Source: Gammaproteobacteria bacterium (GTDB lineage Bacteria > Pseudomonadota > Gammaproteobacteria > Ga0077554 > Ga007554). From it: a stretch of 64,000 nt of DNA. The notes under the pieces are model-generated. The model saw nothing but the letters and a program-made list of their open reading frames with translations, was not told the DNA's origin and ran no database searches. Each line of letters starts with the position of its first letter. Positions within the stretch are counted from its first letter, which is position 1. Made by a program: the position numbers and the translations under genes. The stretch is from assembly GCA_016191235.1 (NCBI GenBank), contig JACPOZ010000017.1:1-64000 (forward strand), written 5' to 3'. Below, piece after piece: positions 1-9,250 of the stretch.

Positions 1-1177
1 AAAGCCATAAACGGCCGTTGTTATTCCACTGCTGCACCAAATCCGTCTTGCCGTCACCGTTGACATCCAGGGCCATCAGGTCAGAGGTGAAACCGTTGCC
101 GCTGTCAATCCAATTGGTGGGAGTAAAGCCCCCCGAGCCACTGCCCTGCCACCCCAAATTCGTCACCCCAAAACAAACCCCACCCCCCCCACACTCCTGC
201 ACCCCCGCCACCCGCGACCTTCCCGTCGCCGCGCTGGCGTCATAGGTCAACCGATACTCCCGCACCACCCCCGCCCCCAGCCAGGCCTGCACCCGATTCA
301 GCCGCACCGCCGTCTGCGTCTTCACTCCGCCGGCATAAGCCGTCTCGATATCCGGCCGCCCCTCATAACCGAACACCACCGCCCGGTTGGCGGCGAGTCC
401 CGTGCCGGCGTTGGCGGTGTAGTCGATGCGCTGGGGATAGTGTTCGCCGGTGGCGGCGTTCTTGTTGTAGGTGACGGTGAGGTAGTTGCCGGATCTGTCC
501 TGCGCCTGGTTCATGGCCCAACTAATGATGGCGACGCTGGCGCCCTGCTGGCGGGCGTTGTCGATGGCGCCGTAGTCGATGATCTGGCCGGCCTTGGTCC
601 AGGCGCGGTAGCCGCCGTTAAAGGGCGCAATACGGGTGTAGGTTTCGATCTCGGTGCGGTATTCGCTGGCGCTCCAGTAGCTGCTGCCGTTGAGTGGGAC
701 GAGGCGCTGGCCGTCGAGGCAGAGGCGGTCGTTGGCGTCGAGGTTGACGCCGCCTTTGTAGCCGTCCTGCTCGATCGTCGCGCCGCAGCGGTGGATGGCG
801 GACAGGCCGGCGAGATTCCAGCCCATGCCGGCCAGGCCGTTGCCGCCCTGACTGTTGTAGGCGAGCGCGAGGGCGGGCTGCATGCCGTTGACGCCGGGCG
901 GGAGGGTCAGCGGGATGGTGTAGGTGGCGGCGCCGGTGGGGCCAGTGGCGAAGCTGCCGGCGGTGGCGCCGACGTTGCTGGTGGCGGCGAGGGCGGACGG
1001 GGCGAGGACGGACAGGAAAAGTAGCGGGAACAGCCGTGGCGCCAGAACGGTGGTGCGCATGGCGCACCCTACTCGTCTGAAACGGGAGGAAGGGTTGGCC
1101 CGTGGCCGCACCAGGACATTGCGCACAGCGAGCATGAGAGCCGCGCCAAAGGCGCGGGCGGTTGTTATTGTGGTCAT
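1..1177 (-). CDS. Secreted SpvB/Rhs-type toxin-like protein with FG-GAP/VCBS-like repeat, N-terminal part only (continues beyond window start)
   Basis: Minus-strand frame open from 1177 (or 1060) to the window edge, absent from the ORF track because it runs off the end. My translation: MRTTVLAPRLFPLLFLSVLAPSALAATSNVGATAGSFATGPTGAATYTIPLTLPPGVNGMQPALALAYNSQGGNGLAGMGWNLAGLSAIHRC... (signal peptide plus SpvB-domain signature) ending ...MALDVNGDGKTDLVQQWNNNGRLW (FG-GAP-like). Confidence 0.8.
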   Translation of the reverse strand, partial: MTTITTARAFGAALMLAVRNVLVRPRANPSSRFRRVGCAMRTTVLAPRLFPLLFLSVLAPSALAATSNVGATAGSFATGPTGAATYTIPLTLPPGVNGMQPALALAYNSQGGNGLAGMGWNLAGLSAIHRCGATIEQDGYKGGVNLDANDRLCLDGQRLVPLNGSSYWSASEYRTEIETYTRIAPFNGGYRAWTKAGQIIDYGAIDNARQQGASVAIISWAMNQAQDRSGNYLTVTYNKNAATGEHYPQRIDYTANAGTGLAANRAVVFGYEGRPDIETAYAGGVKTQTAVRLNRVQAWLGAGVVREYRLTYDASAATGRSRVAGVQECGGGGVCFGVTNLGWQGSGSGGFTPTNWIDSGNGFTSDLMALDVNGDGKTDLVQQWNNNGRLWL

Positions 1178-1201
1178 GTTTTACCCCCCCCCGGTAGTTG
1201 C

Positions 1202-1235
1202 CCATGCCACTTTGAGTACGCTTAAAGTGGCATGG
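1202..1235. repeat. Perfect 12-bp-stem palindrome CCATGCCACTTT-N10-AAAGTGGCATGG upstream of the SpvB-like gene
   Basis: Read directly from sequence. Confidence 0.8.
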
Positions 1236-1491
1236 TAAATACTTGTTATTTGGTTGCTTTTGGTGCGCTTAATAGGCGCAGGGGCAGTATAAAAACGGGG
1301 ACGGGGACTTTGTCAAGTGGGGGTTGCTGAATTTTCAGGATAAATTTGTTCTCCTCCGGCTTCGCCGGACAAAACGGCACCTGATTTTGCAATGCAATAT
1401 CACCTATTTGAGACGCCATTGCCAACAGGCGTATGTGTTAATGCAAGCCCCATTAGTGTATCTGGAACTTATGCCAACGCGCAGAACGGCT

Positions 1492-1541
1492 TTGTAGGTC
1501 GGGTTTCAACCCGACATGTCGGGCTAAAGCCCGACCTACAA
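1492..1541. repeat. REP-like intergenic palindrome (TTGTAGGTCGGGTTTCAACCCGACATGTCGGGCTAAAGCCCGACCTACAA)
   Basis: Nested inverted repeat read directly. Confidence 0.8.
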
Positions 1542-1589
1542 GAATTTGTGCATATGTGCCATCAAGAGCAAAACGCTACATTAGCGCGG

Positions 1590-2072
1590 TCAAGGCTTGG
1601 GAGTGGCCCTAGATGGCTGCAACCGTGAGTCGAATTGAAATGGCTGCGGTTCGGCCCAGCGGATGCGCGTAAAATCAGGATGAACTGGATTCAACAAGAA
1701 GTTGTTCTCTTCCGAAATTACCGCCGAGGCTACCGCCAACACGGCGGTCTCGCGCCGTGCAAACCACATGGCGCCAATCTCTTGTAACGCATCGGGCGGC
1801 GGATAGTCTTTCCAGTTGGACGGCAAATCGCCGATGGCCACATGCTCCACCAGAATGTCATCGGGAATATCCAGCGCAAAGGACATCAAATCACCGGGCA
1901 ACAGGTCGTAGTCGACATGGACCAGGAGTTCAAGAGTGGCGAGGGCAAGCGACGACGACGTGTACACCACGGGCACGCCCTTGGGATTCCAGCGGCCGCC
2001 GGCGAGACGGGCGCCGTCGCCGGTGAAGGCATTCTTGGCGAATTCCGCCTTCACCAAGCGCCAGGCGCGCAT
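1590..2072 (-). CDS. RES domain protein (putative toxin of RES-Xre TA system)
   Basis: 160 aa, MRAWRLVKAEFAKNAFTGDGARLAGGRWNPKGVPVVYTSSSLALATLELLVH: RES-domain signature; directly downstream of an Xre/MbcA-type antitoxin. Confidence 0.88.
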   Translation of the reverse strand: MRAWRLVKAEFAKNAFTGDGARLAGGRWNPKGVPVVYTSSSLALATLELLVHVDYDLLPGDLMSFALDIPDDILVEHVAIGDLPSNWKDYPPPDALQEIGAMWFARRETAVLAVASAVISEENNFLLNPVHPDFTRIRWAEPQPFQFDSRLQPSRATPKP

Positions 2073-2510
2073 TTAACCGGCAACGCCGTGTTCGAGGCGG
2101 GTCAGCACGTCATCTACTTGCGAGGTTCCCAAGTCAGTATCGAGTAAGGATAACGGGGAGCAGTTGCCGAGGCCACGGTTTGGACGATGCAGCCACTGCG
2201 CGGCCTTCTCCGAGGTTCCCAGGGCGGCAGTTGCATGTGCGGCCACGCGCGCAAGGCGCATCAATCGGTCGGATTCCGCCGCCTGCAGGTGCTGGGCCTG
2301 TTTGCGCCGGGTCAATGTGCGGGCTGGCAAGGCGAGGACGGTTTCAATTTCCTCGCGAGTCAAATCCATGGCGTCTATTACCCGTTCTAATGCGATGTAG
2401 GGGAAGCCTGCCCGGACTACCGCCAACAAATCCTCGTGAGTTCGTACAGGCCGCCCCAGGGTCTTGGGGCCACCTAAGAGATTGGTGATGTCCTGTAATA
2501 CATAGCTCAT
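2073..2510 (-). CDS. Xre/MbcA/ParS-type (DUF2384) antitoxin
   Basis: 145 aa; C-terminal GTSEKAAQWLHRPNRGLGNCSPLSLLDTDLGTSQVDDVLTRLEHGV is typical of the DUF2384 domain; stop abuts the RES start codon. Confidence 0.88.
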   Translation of the reverse strand: MSYVLQDITNLLGGPKTLGRPVRTHEDLLAVVRAGFPYIALERVIDAMDLTREEIETVLALPARTLTRRKQAQHLQAAESDRLMRLARVAAHATAALGTSEKAAQWLHRPNRGLGNCSPLSLLDTDLGTSQVDDVLTRLEHGVAG

Positions 2511-2665
2511 GTGAAAAACCTCGTTTGGCCATTAGTCCTTATATTATCGGCCATATGGCTGAACAACTCAAGAAGCGAGGGCGGGGACTTTATCAGGCGG
2601 GTGTTGCGGAATTTTGGGGGGAGACTGTCAGATCGGGTCGCGACTACTACGCATCAAGACCGTTT

Positions 2666-2947
2666 TTATCCCTGCTGGAAATCTTCAATTTGCAGGCGGT
2701 TGCTTTTAGCGAAGCTCATCAGAAAAGAAAATACCAGCGGCTCGTCTTGCTCCAGACTTTTGTCTACCAGCACGCAGCTGATCCCCTCGATGGTGATCAT
2801 GCTGACCTTGGGATGAAACTCGATACGGCGGCCCGCACCGACCTTGCCAACCGCTGTGGTGATGCGCTCGGCCCAGTCACTGGGACGGAATTTTCTGCCG
2901 TCCTCGGTAACGCCCCTGATAATAATTCTTTCAGCTAAGCCGCTCAT
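2666..2947 (-). CDS. DUF3579 domain protein
   Basis: 93 aa, IIIRGVTEDGRKFRPSDWAERITTAVGKVGAGRRIEFHPKVSMITIEGISCVLVDKSLEQDEPLVFSFLMSFAKSN. Confidence 0.75.
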   Translation of the reverse strand: MSGLAERIIIRGVTEDGRKFRPSDWAERITTAVGKVGAGRRIEFHPKVSMITIEGISCVLVDKSLEQDEPLVFSFLMSFAKSNRLQIEDFQQG

Positions 2948-3055
2948 TATCTAACCGTGTCCGTGTCCAATTTCATCCAGAAAGATGCTCGTTTTCCAGG
3001 CACTTGTCAAACAACATACCCCCGTGCCGGGAAACCCCGTGTTTCTTCAGAAACG

Positions 3056-6000
3056 CTAATAAACCACCCTTACCCTACCCTCCCCCGCCAGCTCCTGCAG
3101 GCGATGCAGCAGTTCATCGCTGGGGTGAACGCGCCATTCCTGGCCCAAGGCGAGCTGCGCACGCGCGGTGGGTGCGCGGTATTCAATCCATACCGGGCAC
3201 ACGCCCTCGCGGAAGGGTGCCAAGCGCTGCGCCAATTCGCCGACGAAGCCGTTGCTCGCCTGCTGCTCTTCGACATCGATCACTAACCGCTTGGCATAGG
3301 CCTCGCGCGCCTGATCGATGTCAAAAATCTTGTCTGCGCTCATCTTGAATCCGCCGGAATACTCGTCCACGCTCACGGTGCCTTCCACCACTAGCAGCTT
3401 GTCCTTGATGATGAGGTTGCGGTATTGGCGGAAGTTTTCGGGAAACACCGCCAGCTCGATGCGTCCGCTGCGGTCGTCCAGGGTGATGAAGGCCATGCGG
3501 TCGCCCTTGCGGCTCATCATGGCGCGCATCGCCACCACCAGGCCGGCGATAACAACGGACTGGTCGCGGCCGGGCTTGAGATCGACAATGCGCGCGCTGA
3601 TGAAACGCGCCAGCTCGTGTTCGTAACGCACGATGGGGTGGCCGGTGAGGTACAGCCCGAGGGTTTCCTTCTCCCCGGTGAGACGCTGTTCTTCATTCCA
3701 TTCGGGGGTTTCGACATAACGCGTTTCATGCGCCTCGTTCTCGCTCACGCCGCCTGGGACCGCAAAAACACCGAACAGGTCTTCCTGCCCTGCGGCATCG
3801 TTACGCGAATGCTGTTCGGCCAACTGCGTGGCGGCGGTGAGTGAGGCCATGAGCGTGGCGCGCCAGCCCATCAAGCGCACCGGCACGAATCAGCGCCTCC
3901 AACACGCGCCGGTTGGCCTTGCGCAGGTCGATACGCTGGCAGAAATCGAACAGGTCACGGAACGGTGCCTGCTTGCGGGCGGCAATGATGCCCTCGATGG
4001 CCGCGCTGCCCGCACCCTTGACCGCGCCCAGGCCATACAGGATCGTGTTGTCATCGCTGACGGTGAAGGCACATTCGCAGGTGTTGATGTGCGGCGGCAG
4101 CACGGTCAGCTTCATGTCGCGGCATTCGTCGATCAACGTTACGACCTTGTCGGTATTGTCCATATCCGCAGACAACACCGCCGCCATGAAGGCCGCCGGG
4201 TAGTGGGCCTTGAGCCAGGCGGTCTGGTAGGACAACAAGGCATACGCCGCCGAGTGGGATTTATTGAAGCCGTAACCTGCAAACTTTTCCATTAGGTCAA
4301 AGATGTAGGCGGCGATCTTTTCATCTACACCGTTGTTCTTGGCGCCATCCACAAAAATGGCGCGCTGCTGCGCCATTTCTTCAGCTTTTTTCTTGCCCAT
4401 GGCGCGGCGCAGCAGGTCGGCGGCGCCCAGACTGAATCCGGCCAGCACCTGGGCGATTTGCATCACCTGCTCCTGATAGAGGATCACGCCGTAGGTAGGT
4501 TTGAGGATCGGCTCCAGCGCGGGATGCGGGTATTCCACCTTGGTACGCTTGTGCTTGCGGTTGATGAAGTCGTCCACCATGCCGGACTGCAATGGGCCGG
4601 GGCGGAACAGCGCCACGAGCGCCACGATGTCTTCGAAGCAGTCCGGTTGCAGGCGCTTGATGAGATCCTTCATGCCGCGCGATTCAAGCTGGAAGATTGC
4701 AGTCGTCGCGCAACGCTTGAGCAGGGCGAAAGACGGCGCGTCATCCAGCGGGATGCGGACGATATCCAGCAGCGCCTCGCCGCGCGCGGCGCGCCCTCGG
4801 TTGATGTTCTTTACCGCCCAGTCGATGATAGTGAGGGTGCGCAACCCCAGGAAGTCGAATTTGACCAGCCCCACTGCCTCGACATCATCCTTGTCGAATT
4901 GCGTTACCGTCCCCGCCGCGCCTTGTTCGCAGTAGAGCGGCGTAAAATCGGTGAGCGCCGAGGGTGCGATCACTACGCCCCCGGCATGCTTGCCGGCGTT
5001 GCGCGTCAACCCCTCCAGCGAGCGCGCCAGGTCGATCAATCCACGCACATCCTCTTCCTGCTCGTAGCGGCGGCGTAGCGTCTCTTCCTTCTCCAGCGCA
5101 TCATCGAGCGTGATGCCCAGCTCGAAGGGGATCAGCTTGGCGATCTGATCGACGAAGCCGTAAGGATGCCCCAGCACGCGCCCGACATCACGCACCACGG
5201 CCTTGGCCGCCATGCTGCCATAGGTGATGATCTGCGACACGCGGTCGCGCCCGTAGTGCTCTGTCACATACTCGATGACACGGTCGCGGCCCTCCATGCA
5301 GAAGTCGATATCAAAATCCGGCAGCGAGACACGCTCGGGGTTTAGAAATCGCTCGAACAGCAGGTCATAGCGGAGCGGGTCTAGGTCCGTGATTTCCAGC
5401 GCATAGGCCACCAGCGACCCCGCGCCTGAACCGCGCCCCGGCCCCACCGGCACATCGTTCTCCTTGGCCCAACGTATAAAATCCGCCACGATCAAAAAAT
5501 AACCGGCAAAGCCCATGCTGATGATCACATCGAGTTCGCGCGCCAGGCGTTCGTCGTAATCCACGCGCTGTTGGGCAAAATTTGGGGCCTGGGTATCGAA
5601 CAGGAAAGCCAGGCGCTTTTCCAGCCCGATGCCTGCGCACTCGCGGAAATAGGCGTCCATGGTCATGCCTTCCGGCACCGGGAAGTCGGGCAGGAAGTTT
5701 TTACCGAGCGTCAGCTCCAGGGTGCAGCGGCGCGCGATCTCCACGGTATTTTCCAGCGCCTCGGGAAGATCGGCAAACAGCCCGGCCATCTCCTGCGGGC
5801 TGCGCAGATACTGCTGCTCGGAATACAAGCGCGGACGGCGCGGGTCATCCAGTACGCGCCCCTCGTGGATGCACACCTTGGCCTCGTGAGCGTAGAAATC
5901 CTCAGGCTTGATGAAGCGCACATCGTTGGTAGCCACCACCGGCACGTCGAGCGCCTGGGCCAGACCGACGGCGTCGTGCAGGTAATCTTCCTCATTCTCG

Positions 6001-6521
6001 CGTCCGCTGCGTTGCAACTCCAGGTAAAAGCGTTCGGGGAACAGCACCTTCCAGCCATTGAGCAGCGCTTCGGCAGCCCCCCGGTTGCCCGCCAGCAGGG
6101 CCTGCCCTACGTCACCGGCGCGCCCACCGGACAAGGCGATCAACCCATCGCTCGCGCCCTCCAGCCACTCCCTGCGGATCATGGGGATACCGCGCTGCTG
6201 GCCTTCGATATAACTGCGCGACACCAGGCGCGTAAGGTTGAGATAACCCTCGCGGTTCTGGCACAGCAACACCAATCGCGACGGCTGATTATGATCCGCC
6301 TCATTGTGCAGCCACACGTCCACCCCGATGATAGGCTTCACGCCTGCCGCCTGGGCCGCGCGGTAAAATTTCACCATGGCAAACAGGTTGGATTGATCCG
6401 TCACCGCGCAGGCCGGCATACCGGCAGCGGCACACGCCTTCACCAGCGGTTTAACGCGCACAACGCTGTCAACCAGGGAGTATTCAGTGTGGAGATGAAG
6501 ATGGACGAAGCCAGGTGTCAT
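3056..6521 (-). CDS. dnaE: DNA polymerase III alpha subunit, apparently split by a frameshift near 3860-3870
   Basis: ORF 3801..6599 carries PHP and polymerase domains ([21 protein letters not shown]..., [19 protein letters not shown]); the C-terminal part (EDLFG...[10 protein letters not shown]...OB domain) is in another frame, ORF 3056..3886. Start refined to 6521. Confidence 0.93.
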
Positions 6522-6633
6522 TAGTCTGGTTTCCGAAGTTTGAGATACGCTTTGCAAGGTCGATGAAAGACGACAGCCGCCCATTGCGGAAAAGATCATA
6601 TAATATCAAACAACCGGGCTTAACAGGATGCTA

Positions 6634-6794
6634 GTGGTTCGTTTCACCAAAACGATGGCATAACGAAACGGATGGATTTTTCCGCCAGGCAAGGCGCGAG
6701 GAGGCGCCATAGCTCATTCTATGGCAACAACGAGCAACGCGGCATGGCGGAAAAAGACGCCGTTTCGTGTCAACGTTTTGGTGAAACGAACCAC
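6634..6794. repeat. 161-bp snap-back element with perfect 21-bp terminal inverted repeats
   Basis: Left GTGGTTCGTTTCACCAAAACG (6634-6654) and right CGTTTTGGTGAAACGAACCAC (6774-6794); internal paired arms (cgaaacgg/ccgtttcg, tttttccgcca/tggcggaaaaa, gccatag/ctatggc). Confidence 0.9.
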
Positions 6795-6860
6795 CAAATC
6801 AGTCCATCGCCCATTTCACAATAGATACAACCACCTACATTTCAGACACAGGAGTTTTTC

Positions 6861-7409
6861 ATGTCCGCCGCCCAGCCGTCATTTTTCGCGCGCCTTTCCC
6901 TGGCACTGGGGATACTCTCCAATCCGGATCTCGCCGCGACCGTACTGCGCTTACAGCGCGGCGAGATCCAGCCGCGGCCAGCGCCCGCGCCGACACCCAC
7001 CCCTGTGCCCGCGACGCAACTGAAAACGGCAGCACCCGATTCAGCCTTGCAACTGCTCGGCCTGTTGCAGCATGACGGCCGCTTTATCGATTTCATCCAG
7101 GAGGACATCGCCGGCTTCAGCGACGCCGAGGTCGGGGCCGCTGTTCGGGTGGTGCATGAAGGCTGCCGCAAGGTGATGCGGGAGCACGTAACCCTCGAAC
7201 CGGTGCGCAGCGAGAACGAGGGCAGCCGCATCACGCTGCAAGCAGGCTTCGACGCCAGCGCAGTGCGGCTGATCGGCAATGTGGCAGGGCAACCACCCTT
7301 CACCGGCACCTTGGTGCACCGTGGCTGGCGCAGCGCCGGGTTGAAGCTGCCCAAACTCGCCGCAGAGCATGACGTGCAGGTGCTGGCCCCTGCCGAGGTG
7401 GAATTATGA
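6861..7409 (+). CDS. DUF2760 domain protein
   Basis: 182 aa; LQLLGLLQHDGRFIDFIQEDIAGFSDAEVGAAVRVVHEGCRKVM; stop overlaps the start of the next gene (ATGA). Confidence 0.85.
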   Translation: MSAAQPSFFARLSLALGILSNPDLAATVLRLQRGEIQPRPAPAPTPTPVPATQLKTAAPDSALQLLGLLQHDGRFIDFIQEDIAGFSDAEVGAAVRVVHEGCRKVMREHVTLEPVRSENEGSRITLQAGFDASAVRLIGNVAGQPPFTGTLVHRGWRSAGLKLPKLAAEHDVQVLAPAEVEL

Positions 7410-9250
7410 GCGGGGCACGTTACGCCGTCGGTATCGACCTGGGCACCACGCACAGCGCCTTGACTTACGCGCCACTGGATGGCGACGACGACAGTCCGGT
7501 GAACCTGACGGTGATGTCCATCCCCCAGCTCACCGCGCCGGGCACGGTGGACGAGCGCCTGCTGCTGCCGTCCTTTCTCTATCTGCCGCACCCCAGCGAG
7601 ATGGCCCCCGGCGACCTCACCCTGCCGTGGCAGTCGGGCCAGACGTTCGCCGTGGGCGAACTGGCACGCGAACAGGGCAGCAAGACACCCATCCGCCTGG
7701 TTTCCAGCGCCAAGAGCTGGCTGTGTCACCCCGGCCTGGACCGGCGCGCGCCCGTTCTGCCGGTGGATGCCCCCGAAGAGGTGGAACGGGTCTCACCGCT
7801 GCTGGCCTCCACCCGCTATCTGGAGCACCTGCGCGATGCCTGGAATTACCATCATCCGGATGCACCGCTGGAGCAACAACAGGTTACCGTCACCATCCCG
7901 GCCTCTTTCGACCCTGCCGCGCGCGAATTGACCGCCGAGGCGGCTCAAACAGCCGGATTTCAGCACCTCACGCTGCTGGAAGAACCGCAGGCGGCGGTGT
8001 ATAGCTGGATTCAGCAAAGCAATGACGCCTGGCGCGCACAGGTGCAGACCGGCGATATCATTTTGGTGGTGGACGTCGGCGGCGGCACCACCGACCTCAC
8101 GCTGGTCGCCGTTACCGAACACAATGGCAACCTGGAACTGAACCGCATCGCGGTAGGTGATCACATCCTGCTGGGTGGCGACAACATGGATCTGGCGCTG
8201 GCCCATGTGGTACGGACCAAACTGGCCCAGCAAGGCACGCAATTGGAGGCATGGCAGTTACGCGGCCTGACCCACGGTTGCAGGGCCGCCAAGGAAGTCC
8301 TGTTATCTTCATCCGTGCAGACCGAGGTCATTCCTATCGTGGTACCCAGCCGCAGCTCGCGTCTGATCGGTGGGTCATTGCGTAGCGAACTGACCCGTGA
8401 GGAAGTGATGACGGTCATCCTGGAGGGCTTTTTCCCGCGGGTCGATACTACAGCGCGCCCCATGGCACGTGCCCGCACCGCCCTCTCCCAACTGGGGTTG
8501 CCCTACGCCCAGGACGCCGCCATCACCCGCCATCTGGCTGCTTTTCTGGGGCGCCAGGCCCGCGCAGCGGCGGAGTTGCAGGGTTTTAGCAATGCCTCCG
8601 CTCACGCCGACTTTATCCATCCTACGGCTATCCTGTTCAACGGCGGTGTGTTCAAATCCGCGCTGCTGGTAGAGCGGCTGCTGGAGGTGGTCAACGGCTG
8701 GCTGACCGCCGCAGGAGCAGCCCCGCTACGTCTGCTGCGCAGCGCCGACCTCGACCTCGCCGTGGCACGCGGCGCGGCCTATTACGGCGCGGTGCGGCAG
8801 GGGCGCGGGGTGCGCATCCGCGGCGGCACGGCGCGCGCCTACTACGTGGGCGTGGAATCGGCGATGCCCGCCGTGCCGGGCTTCGAACCACCGCTGGCCG
8901 CCCTGTGCGTGGCACCCTTCGGCATGGAAGAAGGCAGCGAGGCCGCACTGCCGCCTCAGGAGTTCGGCCTGGTGGTTGGTGAGCCGGTGCGTTTCCGCTT
9001 CTTTGGCTCCCCAGTGCGACGCCAGGACCGGGTAGGCACGCTGCTGGAGGACTGGGCACCCGACGAACTGGAAGAACTGGGTGAAATCGAAGCCACCCTA
9101 TCCACTGACAGCCACGCCCCCGGCGCCATGATCCCGGTGCGGCTGCATGCCGCCGTCACCGAGATCGGCACCCTGCGTCTGGAGGCGGTGCCACGTTCCG
9201 GCACGGAACGCTGGAAAGTGGAATTCGACGTGCGCGGCAGCCAAGGGTGA
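7406..9250 (+). CDS. Hsp70/DnaK-like family protein (divergent, 614 aa)
   Basis: YAVGIDLGTTHSALTYA phosphate-1, ILVVDVGGGTTDLTLVAV phosphate-2, LLGGDNMDLALAHV, AILFNGGVFKSALL adenosine-type motif. Confidence 0.92.
   Translation: MSGARYAVGIDLGTTHSALTYAPLDGDDDSPVNLTVMSIPQLTAPGTVDERLLLPSFLYLPHPSEMAPGDLTLPWQSGQTFAVGELAREQGSKTPIRLVSSAKSWLCHPGLDRRAPVLPVDAPEEVERVSPLLASTRYLEHLRDAWNYHHPDAPLEQQQVTVTIPASFDPAARELTAEAAQTAGFQHLTLLEEPQAAVYSWIQQSNDAWRAQVQTGDIILVVDVGGGTTDLTLVAVTEHNGNLELNRIAVGDHILLGGDNMDLALAHVVRTKLAQQGTQLEAWQLRGLTHGCRAAKEVLLSSSVQTEVIPIVVPSRSSRLIGGSLRSELTREEVMTVILEGFFPRVDTTARPMARARTALSQLGLPYAQDAAITRHLAAFLGRQARAAAELQGFSNASAHADFIHPTAILFNGGVFKSALLVERLLEVVNGWLTAAGAAPLRLLRSADLDLAVARGAAYYGAVRQGRGVRIRGGTARAYYVGVESAMPAVPGFEPPLAALCVAPFGMEEGSEAALPPQEFGLVVGEPVRFRFFGSPVRRQDRVGTLLEDWAPDELEELGEIEATLSTDSHAPGAMIPVRLHAAVTEIGTLRLEAVPRSGTERWKVEFDVRGSQG

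Noticed and set aside
440-1024. 194-aa + strand Gly/Val/Ala-rich ORF
   Set aside because: Antisense to the SpvB-like coding frame, which has the recognisable domain and signal peptide.
5571-6524. 317-aa + strand ORF antisense to dnaE
   Set aside because: GC-rich antisense shadow frame; the product has no domain-like composition and opposes a clear essential gene.
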